Assembly (NCBI GenBank): GCA_937911855.1
Contig: CALDPK010000272.1
Coordinates: forward strand, 1 to 7,512
Origin: an uncultured Trueperaceae bacterium
GTDB lineage: Bacteria > Deinococcota > Deinococci > Deinococcales > Trueperaceae
Direction of reading: 5' to 3'
Length of the DNA: 7,512 nucleotides
Below the pieces are notes generated by a model that made no database searches, was not told where the DNA came from, and saw nothing but the letters and a program-made list of their open reading frames with translations. Below are positions 1-5,318 of the stretch, piece after piece; position 1 is the first letter of the stretch, and the number at the start of each line of letters is the position of its first letter. The position numbers were made by a program, and so were the translations under genes.

Positions 1-132
1 GGCGGCATGGAGTCGATGACCAACGCCCCGCACGTGCTCAACGGCTCGCGCAATGGCGTGCGCTACGGCAGCGTCTGCGAAAATGGCGAGCAGCGCCGCC
101 AGTACGGTGAACTTGACCAATTCGGCCAGTGA
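1..132 (+). pseudogene. Internal fragment of a thiolase (acetyl-CoA acetyltransferase family), broken
   Basis: Frame 1 of the plus strand starts with GGMESMTNAPHVLNGSR followed by NGVRYG. This is the conserved thiolase segment (family pattern AGGMESMSxAPHVLpGSRxGxRMG) that lies just after the acyl-accepting cysteine region, around residues 105-130 of a ~390-residue enzyme. After base ~69 the similarity stops. The expected continuation (a short acidic stretch with L-D-x-M and a DGL motif) is absent, and about 20 unrelated codons lead to a TGA at 130-132. The two later catalytic regions (the GHP histidine and the second cysteine near the C-terminus) are missing. Anything 5' of this lies outside the window. 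What is seen is the sharp loss of similarity; a rearrangement or a chimeric join is inferred. The reading-frame end at 132 is incidental, and the real thiolase part is about 1-69. Confidence 0.7.
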
Positions 133-204
133 GAGCGTTGACCTGGGATCAGAAAGCCCCGGGTGTTGCGGGTGCGAATCCTGGCTGCGGGCGGCTGCGG
201 ACAT
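1..204 (-). CDS. Start of a small predicted membrane protein, partial and probably disrupted
   Basis: An ATG at 204-202 is preceded by AGGGGG at 215-210 with a 5-nt spacer, the best ribosome-binding site in the window, so the start is credible. The product begins with a polar, Pro/His-rich N-terminus of ~27 residues. A hydrophobic segment of about 20 residues follows (roughly residues 29-50, containing FTVLAALLAIF and ADAAVAHA), which looks like one membrane helix or a signal anchor. The frame stays open to the left edge (68 codons), but from about codon 46 onward it is simply the antisense of the thiolase fragment, so the last ~23 residues are probably not native. I do not recognise the family. 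It lies downstream of the metallophosphoesterase in the same direction, but a ~185-nt gap with its own promoter-like boxes suggests separate transcription. Confidence 0.5.
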   Translation of the reverse strand, partial: MSAAARSQDSHPQHPGLSDPRSTLSLAELVKFTVLAALLAIFADAAVAHAIARAVEHVRGVGHRLHAA

Positions 205-296
205 GGTGACCCCCTGAAAACATGGCCGGTTTCTTTGTTTACAGTCGCGGCCTCACCGGTTGACCGCATCAGCTTCGTGCCGATGAACTGATTGTG

Positions 297-323
297 AGAC
301 TAGCGCGGTGAACTGTCTGTCAA
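297..323 (-). promoter_or_regulatory. Possible promoter for the small membrane-protein ORF
   Basis: On the minus strand, TTGACA (323-318) is a perfect -35 hexamer. It is followed after 15 nt by TAGTCT (302-297), which fits the TANNNT -10 pattern. A 15-nt spacer is short; shifting the -35 by one base (TTTGAC) gives 16. The resulting 5' leader to the ATG at 204 would be ~85 nt. Position and orientation fit the ORF starting at 204, but this rests on motif matching only. Confidence 0.3.
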
Positions 324-329
324 ACGTGG

Positions 330-380
330 TGCCGCACCCCGTACAGGGCCCGAATGGCGCCTCAGTGTGGTGCTGCGGCA
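330..380 (-). terminator. GC-rich inverted repeat after the metallophosphoesterase gene, possible terminator
   Basis: TGCCGCA (330-336) and TGCGGCA (374-380) form a perfect 7-bp inverted repeat around a 37-nt GC-rich loop. It begins 10 nt beyond the metallophosphoesterase stop codon, where a terminator would be expected. On the minus strand the hairpin is followed by CCACGTTTG with no real U-tract, so it is not a classical intrinsic terminator. It may only stabilise the transcript end. The rest of the gap 205-389 holds the promoter-like boxes and the ribosome-binding site described separately. Confidence 0.35.
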
Positions 381-389
381 GTCGTTCTC

Positions 390-1160
390 TCAGCGGGAGA
401 TTATCTCGTCGAAGTACAGGCCCTGCAGGCGCACGCGGTAATCGGACTCGTTGACGTCGATGAGCAGCCAGGAGTACTCGTCCCGGAACCCGTTGGTGTC
501 AAGGAGGATCGCGTTGCCCTGGGAGGCCAGGTTCAGGCCGCCGCGGACCGGCGTGTGTCCGTACACGCCCAGGCGGTGCGGGGTGTCCGCCAGGAAATCG
601 CGGTCAACCTGCAGCCAGCGCCGGCGGTTCTCCAGGTAGAAGTCTTGGTCGAAGCTGTTGTGCTCGGGCAGCGGGCCGACGTGGGCGCAGTGGATGCCTG
701 ACTGGACGTGCTCGTAGGGCCAGGTGCTGACCCAGTCGTGCAGGTCCTGCGGGAAGGCTGAACCTTCCTTCCACTCAAGGTGGGTGACGTCGTCGGTGCG
801 CAGGGGCCCCTGGTCGGTGACGGCGTTGAAGTCGTGGTTGCCCATCAAGATGATCATGCGGCCGGCGGGCAGTGCGGCCTGGAAGGCCTTGACTTCACGC
901 AGGAATTCTTCCTGACGCCGTTCAGCTGCCTGCAGGTGTTCGGGATTGTATTCGTCGTAGTCCTTGACGCCGGTCAGGTCGGAGTAGCGGCTTCGGCTCT
1001 TGGCATGCACCAGGTCGCCCAGGAGGACCAACCTGTAGGCGTCGTCGTTCAGTGCCCGTTCGGTGGGCCTGCGTTCCCGGTCAGCCAGACCGGTCTCGCG
1101 GAGCATGCGCCACAGCTTGTACTCCTGGGCGTGGATGTCACCTATTACGACAAGTTGCAA
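390..1160 (-). CDS. Calcineurin-like metallophosphoesterase (PPP-type phosphatase fold)
   Basis: This 256-residue protein carries the full metal-centre motif series of the calcineurin-like phosphoesterase family: GDIH (D8, H10), LLGDLVHA (D49), GNHD (N108, H109), AHVG (H160) and YGHTPV (H202). The two-metal active site therefore looks intact. GHTPV followed by a DTNGF segment near residue 221 resembles the end of PrpE/ApaH-type phosphatases, which act on phosphoproteins or dinucleoside polyphosphates. The substrate cannot be fixed from sequence. No signal peptide or membrane segment is seen, so it is probably cytosolic. The start is TTG at 1160-1158, chosen because the GDIH motif is only 6 residues downstream and GGAGGG lies just upstream. 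The gene follows the LysM-M23 peptidase gene by 42 nt and is probably co-transcribed with it. Shadow ORFs on the other strand are not real genes. Confidence 0.88.
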   Translation of the reverse strand: MQLVVIGDIHAQEYKLWRMLRETGLADRERRPTERALNDDAYRLVLLGDLVHAKSRSRYSDLTGVKDYDEYNPEHLQAAERRQEEFLREVKAFQAALPAGRMIILMGNHDFNAVTDQGPLRTDDVTHLEWKEGSAFPQDLHDWVSTWPYEHVQSGIHCAHVGPLPEHNSFDQDFYLENRRRWLQVDRDFLADTPHRLGVYGHTPVRGGLNLASQGNAILLDTNGFRDEYSWLLIDVNESDYRVRLQGLYFDEIISR

Positions 1161-1164
1161 GACA

Positions 1165-1170
1165 CCCTCC
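1165..1170 (-). promoter_or_regulatory. Ribosome-binding site fixing the TTG start of the metallophosphoesterase
   Basis: GGAGGG (1170-1165 on the minus strand) sits 4 nt before TTG at 1160-1158. It supports initiation at this non-ATG codon, with no in-frame ATG before the GDIH motif. Confidence 0.7.
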
Positions 1171-1202
1171 GCTGGAGCCCGGGCAACCGCACCGACTTAT
1201 AG

Positions 1203-2465
1203 TCAGCGGCTGCCGGCGCGGGCTTCGAGAAGCGGCAGCGGATCAACCGGGGTGCCGTCGACCCTGACTTCGAAGTGAAGGTGAGCGCCCGTGACGTGTC
1301 CGGTGGTGCCGATGCGGGCGATGATGGTGCCCGGACCAACGATTGCGCCGGCACTGACCAGGAGCTCTGAGGCATGTGCGTAATAGTACTCCACGTTGTC
1401 GGCTTCAACGATGACGAGGTTGCCGTAGCCGCCGCGCCAGCCGCTGAAGGTCACCACTCCGGCGGTGGCCGAGTAGATCGGGTCGCCGGTGTTGCCGTCA
1501 AGGTCCAGGCCGTAATGCATGTTCGTCCCGCCGATGCGCAGGGAACGCCAGCCGAAGCGGGAAGTGATGATCCCGGTGGCAGGCCAGACCATGGCGTTGC
1601 TGCTGCTGACCGCTGCGGTGGCGGTAGGTGTGGCGGTGCCGGCACCGCCGACCAGGCGCAGGCTCTGGCCTGGTCGCAGCGAGTCGCTGCTCAGGGCATT
1701 GAGCGCTTTGATCTCTTCGACGGTCATGCCGTTGTTGCGGGCGATGTTCCAGAGGCTGTCGCCGGGCTGAACAGTGATGGTCGGTCCTGCGGCACCACCC
1801 ATGTCGAGGGTGGATTCCGGTGCGTCAGCGACGACGAAGCTGGCGTCGGGAACCTTGAGCCGGTGGCCGGGGTTCAGGATGGTGTGCAGCGTGATGCCGT
1901 TGGCAGCTGCCAGCTGGGCCGGGGTGATGCCGTGGCGACGCGCGATCGTCTCGAGGTTGTCGCCCGGCTGTACCAGGGTCTCGAACACGTCGCCGCCGGT
2001 ACCGCGCGTCTTGAGGATCTGACCCGGGTTGATCACGTCGGAGCGCAGGCCATTGAGGCTCATGAACTCTTCGAGCGTGAAACCGTAAGCCTGGGCGATG
2101 CCGTAGAGGCTGTCGCCGGGCTGCACCGTGTAAGTATCCGTGGCGGGAAACGAAACGGCCGCCGCGGCTGGTTCTGTTGCCGGGGCGGCTGTTGCGGGTT
2201 CTGCGGCGGGTACTTCGGTTTCGGCTGGGGTGTCGGCGGGCGTCTGCGTGCTGGCTGCTGCCGGCAGGCTGAGCACCTGACCGAGTCTGAGATTATCGCC
2301 GGCCAGGTTGTTGATCGATTTGAGTTCGTCAACCGTCGTGCCGTAAGTTCTGGCGAGGTTCCAGAGCGTGTCCTGCGGCTGGACGGTGTGCTGTTGCTGT
2401 GCTGCTGCGGTACCTGCTGTAAGGAGACAGGCTATGAGAAATTTTTTGAGAAGGGGGGCTGACAT
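1203..2465 (-). CDS. Secreted M23 peptidoglycan endopeptidase with four LysM domains
   Basis: The 420-residue product has a signal peptide (KK at 7-8, hydrophobic to ~19, likely cleavage after TAAA near residue 22). LysM domains follow at about 26-68, 112-154, 163-206 and 230-272, each with the V-QPxD-L-xIA pattern and a C-terminal NPGQ/RPGQ-type turn. An Ala/Pro/Thr-rich linker fills 69-111. The C-terminal M23 (LytM-type) domain is at ~294-420. Its zinc and catalytic residues are all present: H317 and D321 (MHYGLD), H364 (YYAHAS), and H395 and H397 (GAHLHFEV). It should therefore be an active enzyme that binds glycan through LysM and cuts peptide cross-links outside the cytoplasmic membrane. 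The start is ATG 2465-2463. The alternative TTG at 2492 would add nine residues before the signal peptide and would overlap the promoter. The gene leads a likely two-gene unit with the metallophosphoesterase. Confidence 0.93.
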   Translation of the reverse strand: MSAPLLKKFLIACLLTAGTAAAQQQHTVQPQDTLWNLARTYGTTVDELKSINNLAGDNLRLGQVLSLPAAASTQTPADTPAETEVPAAEPATAAPATEPAAAAVSFPATDTYTVQPGDSLYGIAQAYGFTLEEFMSLNGLRSDVINPGQILKTRGTGGDVFETLVQPGDNLETIARRHGITPAQLAAANGITLHTILNPGHRLKVPDASFVVADAPESTLDMGGAAGPTITVQPGDSLWNIARNNGMTVEEIKALNALSSDSLRPGQSLRLVGGAGTATPTATAAVSSSNAMVWPATGIITSRFGWRSLRIGGTNMHYGLDLDGNTGDPIYSATAGVVTFSGWRGGYGNLVIVEADNVEYYYAHASELLVSAGAIVGPGTIIARIGTTGHVTGAHLHFEVRVDGTPVDPLPLLEARAGSR

Positions 2466-2472
2466 CGTGAAC

Positions 2473-2502
2473 AGTCTAACACCGATTGTCAATCGTTGTG
2501 AA
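2473..2502 (-). promoter_or_regulatory. Leaderless-type promoter of the LysM-M23 peptidase gene
   Basis: On the minus strand, TTCACA (2502-2497) and TAGACT (2478-2473, a TANNNT -10) are separated by 18 nt. The -10 box ends 7 nt before the ATG at 2465, so transcription would begin at or next to the start codon. No Shine-Dalgarno sequence is present, which agrees with a leaderless mRNA. This is a motif-based call with good internal consistency. Confidence 0.55.
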
Positions 2503-2513
2503 CTCTATTGACA
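2483..2513 (-). promoter_or_regulatory. Operator-like inverted repeat overlapping the LysM-M23 promoter
   Basis: TGTCAAT (2487-2493) and ATTGACA (2507-2513) are a perfect 7-bp inverted repeat. Their centres are 20 bp apart, about two helical turns, and the -35 box lies between them. The left copy is itself the centre of a 13-nt palindrome, CGATTG-T-CAATCG (2483-2495), which lies in the -35/-10 spacer. This geometry suits a dimeric regulator, but no regulator family is identified. Confidence 0.4.
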
Positions 2514-2605
2514 GTGCGAATGCCGCTCCAGACGCTCATTAAACACTCACTGATACATAAATGCGGCAAATGTCACAGGAAACGGAAACGAAATGCCGAA
2601 TTACG

Positions 2606-3367
2606 TCAGTTCTGTGTCAGGGTGGTCCCCGCCTGCCCGCGCAGTGCTTCCTGGAAACTGCTGCGGCTGCGCCCGTCTGCGATGACCGCTGCCGGCGCTC
2701 CGCCTTCCAGCGCTGCGAGGGCCGCTTCCACCTTGGGGATCATCCCGCCGGCGATCCGGCCGTCACTGATCCGCTGCACGGCCTCACTGGCGCTGAGCCG
2801 CAGTATCAGTGAAGCCGGATTCGTGGGGTCAGCGAGGACGCCGCTTACGTTGGTCAGGAACAGCACGGGCGCGTCCAGGGTGGCGGCTACGGCGCCAGCC
2901 ACCGTGTCGGCGTTGACGTTAAGCGGCTCACCTTGCGCGTCCAGCGCCAGGCTGGCGATCACGGGGATGAGCCGCTGGGCCGTGAGTCCTTCAAGCAGCC
3001 GGCCATTCACGAACGTGATGCGGCCGACACGGCCCAGTTCTGCATCGAACGTCTCCGCAAGCAGCAAGCCAGCGTCCCGACCGGTCAGTCCCAGCGCACC
3101 GCCTATCTCCTGGGCGAGTTCCTTGCCCAGCATGGTCAGCGCCCGCTCGACGACCGGCATCGCCTCCGGCGTCGTAACGCGCAGGCCGCGGACGAAACGG
3201 TGTTCGATACCCGACTCTTCCAGGGCGCGCGCGATGAACGGTCCACCGCCGTGAACCACCACAGGTGCATGACCGGCGTGCGCTGACTGCCTGATGGCAG
3301 CAGCCACCTCGCGCCGCTCGGCGGGATCGGTCATGGCGTTGCCGCCGTACTTGATCACGACCTTCAT
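2606..3367 (-). CDS. argB: Acetylglutamate kinase
   Basis: This amino-acid kinase family enzyme phosphorylates N-acetyl-L-glutamate with ATP, the second step of arginine (ornithine) biosynthesis in the cytosol. At 253 residues it is close to the ~258 of the E. coli enzyme. Visible motifs are KYGGNAM (K6), HGGGP (39-43, the phosphate-binding glycines), GLRVTT (R63, substrate binding), LTGRDAG (94-100), NVNADTVAG (150-158, with D154), LTNVSG (171-176) and GGMIPK (K212). K6, D154 and K212 match the catalytic Lys/Asp/Lys set of ArgB. HGGGP and RVTT favour ArgB over LysZ, the relative that works on carrier-bound substrates in LysW pathways; a LysZ role is not excluded. There is no clear Shine-Dalgarno before ATG 3367. 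The gene starts 19 nt after the M24 peptidase stop and is probably translated from the same mRNA. Confidence 0.93.
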   Translation of the reverse strand: MKVVIKYGGNAMTDPAERREVAAAIRQSAHAGHAPVVVHGGGPFIARALEESGIEHRFVRGLRVTTPEAMPVVERALTMLGKELAQEIGGALGLTGRDAGLLLAETFDAELGRVGRITFVNGRLLEGLTAQRLIPVIASLALDAQGEPLNVNADTVAGAVAATLDAPVLFLTNVSGVLADPTNPASLILRLSASEAVQRISDGRIAGGMIPKVEAALAALEGGAPAAVIADGRSRSSFQEALRGQAGTTLTQN

Positions 3368-3386
3368 GTTCAGTGGCCGCTTCTGA

Positions 3387-4463
3387 TCAAAGGACGATGA
3401 GTTCGCGGGGGGAATTCGAGAGGCTGCGGTAACCGTCTTCGGTGACCACGCACATGTCTTCGATGCGCACGCCGCCGAAGCCGTTCTCGTACACGCCGGG
3501 CTCGATCGTGACGATCATGCCGGGTTCCATGACGGTGTCGGAGCGCATCGACAGGCGCGGTTCCTCGTGGATCTCAAGGCCGGTGCCGTGGCCCAGGCTG
3601 TGAGTGAACAGCTCGACCATGCCGTGGCGAGAGAGGATCTCGCGGGCCACCGCGTCTACTTCCGAGCCTTTCAGGCCGGGTTTCAGGGCGGCCTTGGCGG
3701 CCTCGAGCGCCTCAAGGGCAGCTTCGTACATGGCGCGCAGGCGCGGCGCGGGTTCGCCGACGGCCACGGCCCGGGTCATGTCTGCGTGGTAGCCCTTGTA
3801 GTTCGCTCCGAAGTCCAGGGTGACCAGGTCGCCTGCTTCCAGAACGCGCGGCGAGGCCACGCCGTGCGGCATGGCGCTGCGGTGACCGCCTGCGACGATT
3901 GTGTCGAAGCTGTCGCCCTCGGCGCCTGCGTCGCGCATGAAGCGGCTCAGTTCAAGTGCTACGTCCAGTTCGCGGATGCCGGGACGCATGTAGGTGAGGA
4001 TGTGCCCGAAAGCCGCGTCGGTGATGCGGGCAGCCTCGCTCAGCAGTTCGACCTCAAACGGTGCCTTGCGCATGCGCTGCCCGCGGAACACGTTCTGCAG
4101 CGCGATGGACCGCTCACCCAGGCGGTTGTCCAGCTGTTCCTTGAGCGCCACGGTCATGTGGTCGGCCTCGATGGACAGCATGCCGTTGCCGGTGCGGCTG
4201 ATCACTTCGGACTGCCAGTCCATCACGATGGAGACCGGGAGCGCTGATTCCTCGTTGGCCTGCACGTCGTAGCGGAAGTCGGTAAGGAGAAGAGCTTCAT
4301 CGCTGGTGATGAGGACCCGGCCGTCTTCAGGCGAGCTGAAGCCCGTCAGCCAGCGGACGTTGGCCGGCGTGGTGACGAGCAGGGCGTCGGCGGAGGCCTT
4401 CTGGAAGATGGCGCGGATGGCAGTCAGGCGTTCGGGCAGCAGTTCCGTCAGCTGGTCCTTCAT
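3387..4463 (-). CDS. M24 family Xaa-Pro-type aminopeptidase
   Basis: This 358-residue peptidase has the two-domain creatinase/aminopeptidase-P layout. The N-terminal half (1-~130) contains the ANVRWLTGF and LLLTDFRY motifs. The C-terminal pita-bread domain carries all five metal ligands: D217 (LDFG), D228 (ADMTRA), H292 (GHGTG), E321 (IEPGVY) and E335 (RIED). The accessory active-site histidines H200 (MPHG) and H299 are also present. The family removes N-terminal residues preceding proline, or cleaves Xaa-Pro dipeptides, in the cytosol. Sequence alone does not separate aminopeptidase P from PepQ. ATG 4463 overlaps the tpiA stop in an ATGA, and GAGG lies ~10 nt upstream inside tpiA, so translational coupling is likely. 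The length is typical of short bacterial homologues. Confidence 0.92.
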   Translation of the reverse strand: MKDQLTELLPERLTAIRAIFQKASADALLVTTPANVRWLTGFSSPEDGRVLITSDEALLLTDFRYDVQANEESALPVSIVMDWQSEVISRTGNGMLSIEADHMTVALKEQLDNRLGERSIALQNVFRGQRMRKAPFEVELLSEAARITDAAFGHILTYMRPGIRELDVALELSRFMRDAGAEGDSFDTIVAGGHRSAMPHGVASPRVLEAGDLVTLDFGANYKGYHADMTRAVAVGEPAPRLRAMYEAALEALEAAKAALKPGLKGSEVDAVAREILSRHGMVELFTHSLGHGTGLEIHEEPRLSMRSDTVMEPGMIVTIEPGVYENGFGGVRIEDMCVVTEDGYRSLSNSPRELIVL

Positions 4464-5218
4464 GCCGCTGCCGCCTCATAGATGGCGAGCAGGTCCTCGA
4501 CTTCCAGGCTGGCGCCCCCGATGAGGCCACCGTTTATGTCGGTCTGTTCCAGCAGTTCAGCTGCGTTGTCGGGTTTCATGCTTCCACCGTACAGGATGCG
4601 CATGTTGGCGGCCATGGCCGGGTAACGGTCAGTCAGCCAGGCGCGGATGACGCTGCACATCGCCTGGGCGTCCTCGGGTGTGGCCGTGCGGCCGGTGCCG
4701 ATGGACCAGACGGGTTCGTACGCCACGATGAGTTCCTTGCTTGAGGCGATGTCGATCTCGTGAAGCGCACCTTCCAGCTGGCTCAGCACGACCTGGTTCG
4801 CCTGGCCGGCGTCACGCTCGTCGGCGCTTTCGCCGACGCACAGGATGGGGGTCAGCCAGCTGCCCTGGGCAGCGCGGATCTTGGCGTTGAGGAGGACATC
4901 GTCCTCACCGTGGTACTGGCGGCGCTCGGAATGGCCCACCAGCACGAAGTCAGCGCCGGCGTCGCGGAGCATTGCCCCTGAGATCTCGCCTGTGTAGGCA
5001 CCTGACTCATGGGCGCTCAGGTCCTGCCCGCCCAGGCGGACGGGGCTGCCCTTGAGTGCCTGGTTCAGGGCATGCAGGTGGGTGGCCGGCACGCAGAGCA
5101 GCAGTTCGACTCCGCTCCTGGCGGCTCCCAGCTGCCGGGTCAGTTCCTGCGACCAGGGCAGCGCGTCGCTCACCAGTTTGTTCATCTTCCAGTTGCCGGC
5201 TATCAAAGTCTGACGCAT
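4460..5218 (-). CDS. tpiA: Triosephosphate isomerase
   Basis: This 252-residue TIM-barrel enzyme interconverts dihydroxyacetone phosphate and glyceraldehyde 3-phosphate in glycolysis and gluconeogenesis. The key residues are present: N9 and K11 (AGNWKMN), H96 (VGHSERR), E168 as catalytic base (AYEPVW) followed by phosphate-gripping loop 6 (SIGTG), then YGGSMKPDN (210-218) and GGLIGGASL (230-238). Length and motif spacing are normal. The start is ATG 5218-5216, just before RQTLIAGNWK. No Shine-Dalgarno precedes it, but a TAACAT -10 box is 6 nt upstream, so the mRNA is probably leaderless. The gene heads the tpiA-M24 peptidase-argB unit and is separated from lon by a strong terminator. Confidence 0.97.
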   Translation of the reverse strand: MRQTLIAGNWKMNKLVSDALPWSQELTRQLGAARSGVELLLCVPATHLHALNQALKGSPVRLGGQDLSAHESGAYTGEISGAMLRDAGADFVLVGHSERRQYHGEDDVLLNAKIRAAQGSWLTPILCVGESADERDAGQANQVVLSQLEGALHEIDIASSKELIVAYEPVWSIGTGRTATPEDAQAMCSVIRAWLTDRYPAMAANMRILYGGSMKPDNAAELLEQTDINGGLIGGASLEVEDLLAIYEAAAA

Positions 5219-5224
5219 GCGCGC

Positions 5225-5230
5225 ATGTTA
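5225..5230 (-). promoter_or_regulatory. -10 box of a probable leaderless tpiA promoter
   Basis: TAACAT (5230-5225, minus strand) matches TANNNT and ends 6 nt before the tpiA ATG. No convincing -35 is seen at the normal distance; TTCACC lies ~20 nt upstream of the -10. The lon terminator ends ~30 nt upstream, so tpiA needs its own promoter and this is the only good candidate. Confidence 0.45.
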
Positions 5231-5260
5231 ACGGAAGTTGCCTGCTGGGTGGTGAACAGG

Positions 5261-5292
5261 AAAACCCCCGCACCTGAAAGGTAGCGGGGGTT
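5261..5292 (-). terminator. Intrinsic terminator of lon (nested hairpin)
   Basis: A perfect 9-bp stem pairs AACCCCCGC with GCGGGGGTT (5263-5271 / 5284-5292). Within its loop is a second 4-bp stem, ACCT/AGGT around GAA (5272-5282). On the minus strand the stem is followed by TTs (four Ts at 5264-5261). It sits 26 nt after the lon stop codon and before the tpiA promoter. This is strong sequence evidence for termination of the lon transcript. Confidence 0.85.
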
Positions 5293-5318
5293 CCGTCTGC
5301 TGAGAGTTACCTGAAGGT

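Noticed and set aside
2427..2438. Lipobox-like LIAC at residues 10-13 of the LysM-M23 protein, suggesting a lipoprotein.
   Set aside because: It falls in the middle of the hydrophobic core, too close to the N-terminus. The TAAA-Q site later fits ordinary signal peptidase I cleavage.
2463..2492. TTG at 2492 as the start of the LysM-M23 gene (429-residue form).
   Set aside because: It would put nine extra residues before a well-formed signal peptide, has no ribosome-binding site, and lies inside the promoter between the -35 and -10 boxes. ATG 2465 is a better start.
2522..2571. GCGGCA / TGCCGC inverted repeat after argB as a terminator.
   Set aside because: The arms are only 6 bp with a long loop of more than 30 nt, and there is no U-tract. 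I see no convincing terminator in the argB to LysM-M23 gap.
2598..2610. TTACGT near 2601 as half of a Deinococcus radiation/desiccation response motif.
   Set aside because: No matching second half at the right spacing, and it sits at the end of argB rather than in front of a gene.
354..3286. Long plus-strand ORFs opposite the metallophosphoesterase, LysM-M23 and argB genes.
   Set aside because: They mirror confirmed minus-strand genes in high-GC DNA, show no domains or motifs, and have no ribosome-binding sites of note.
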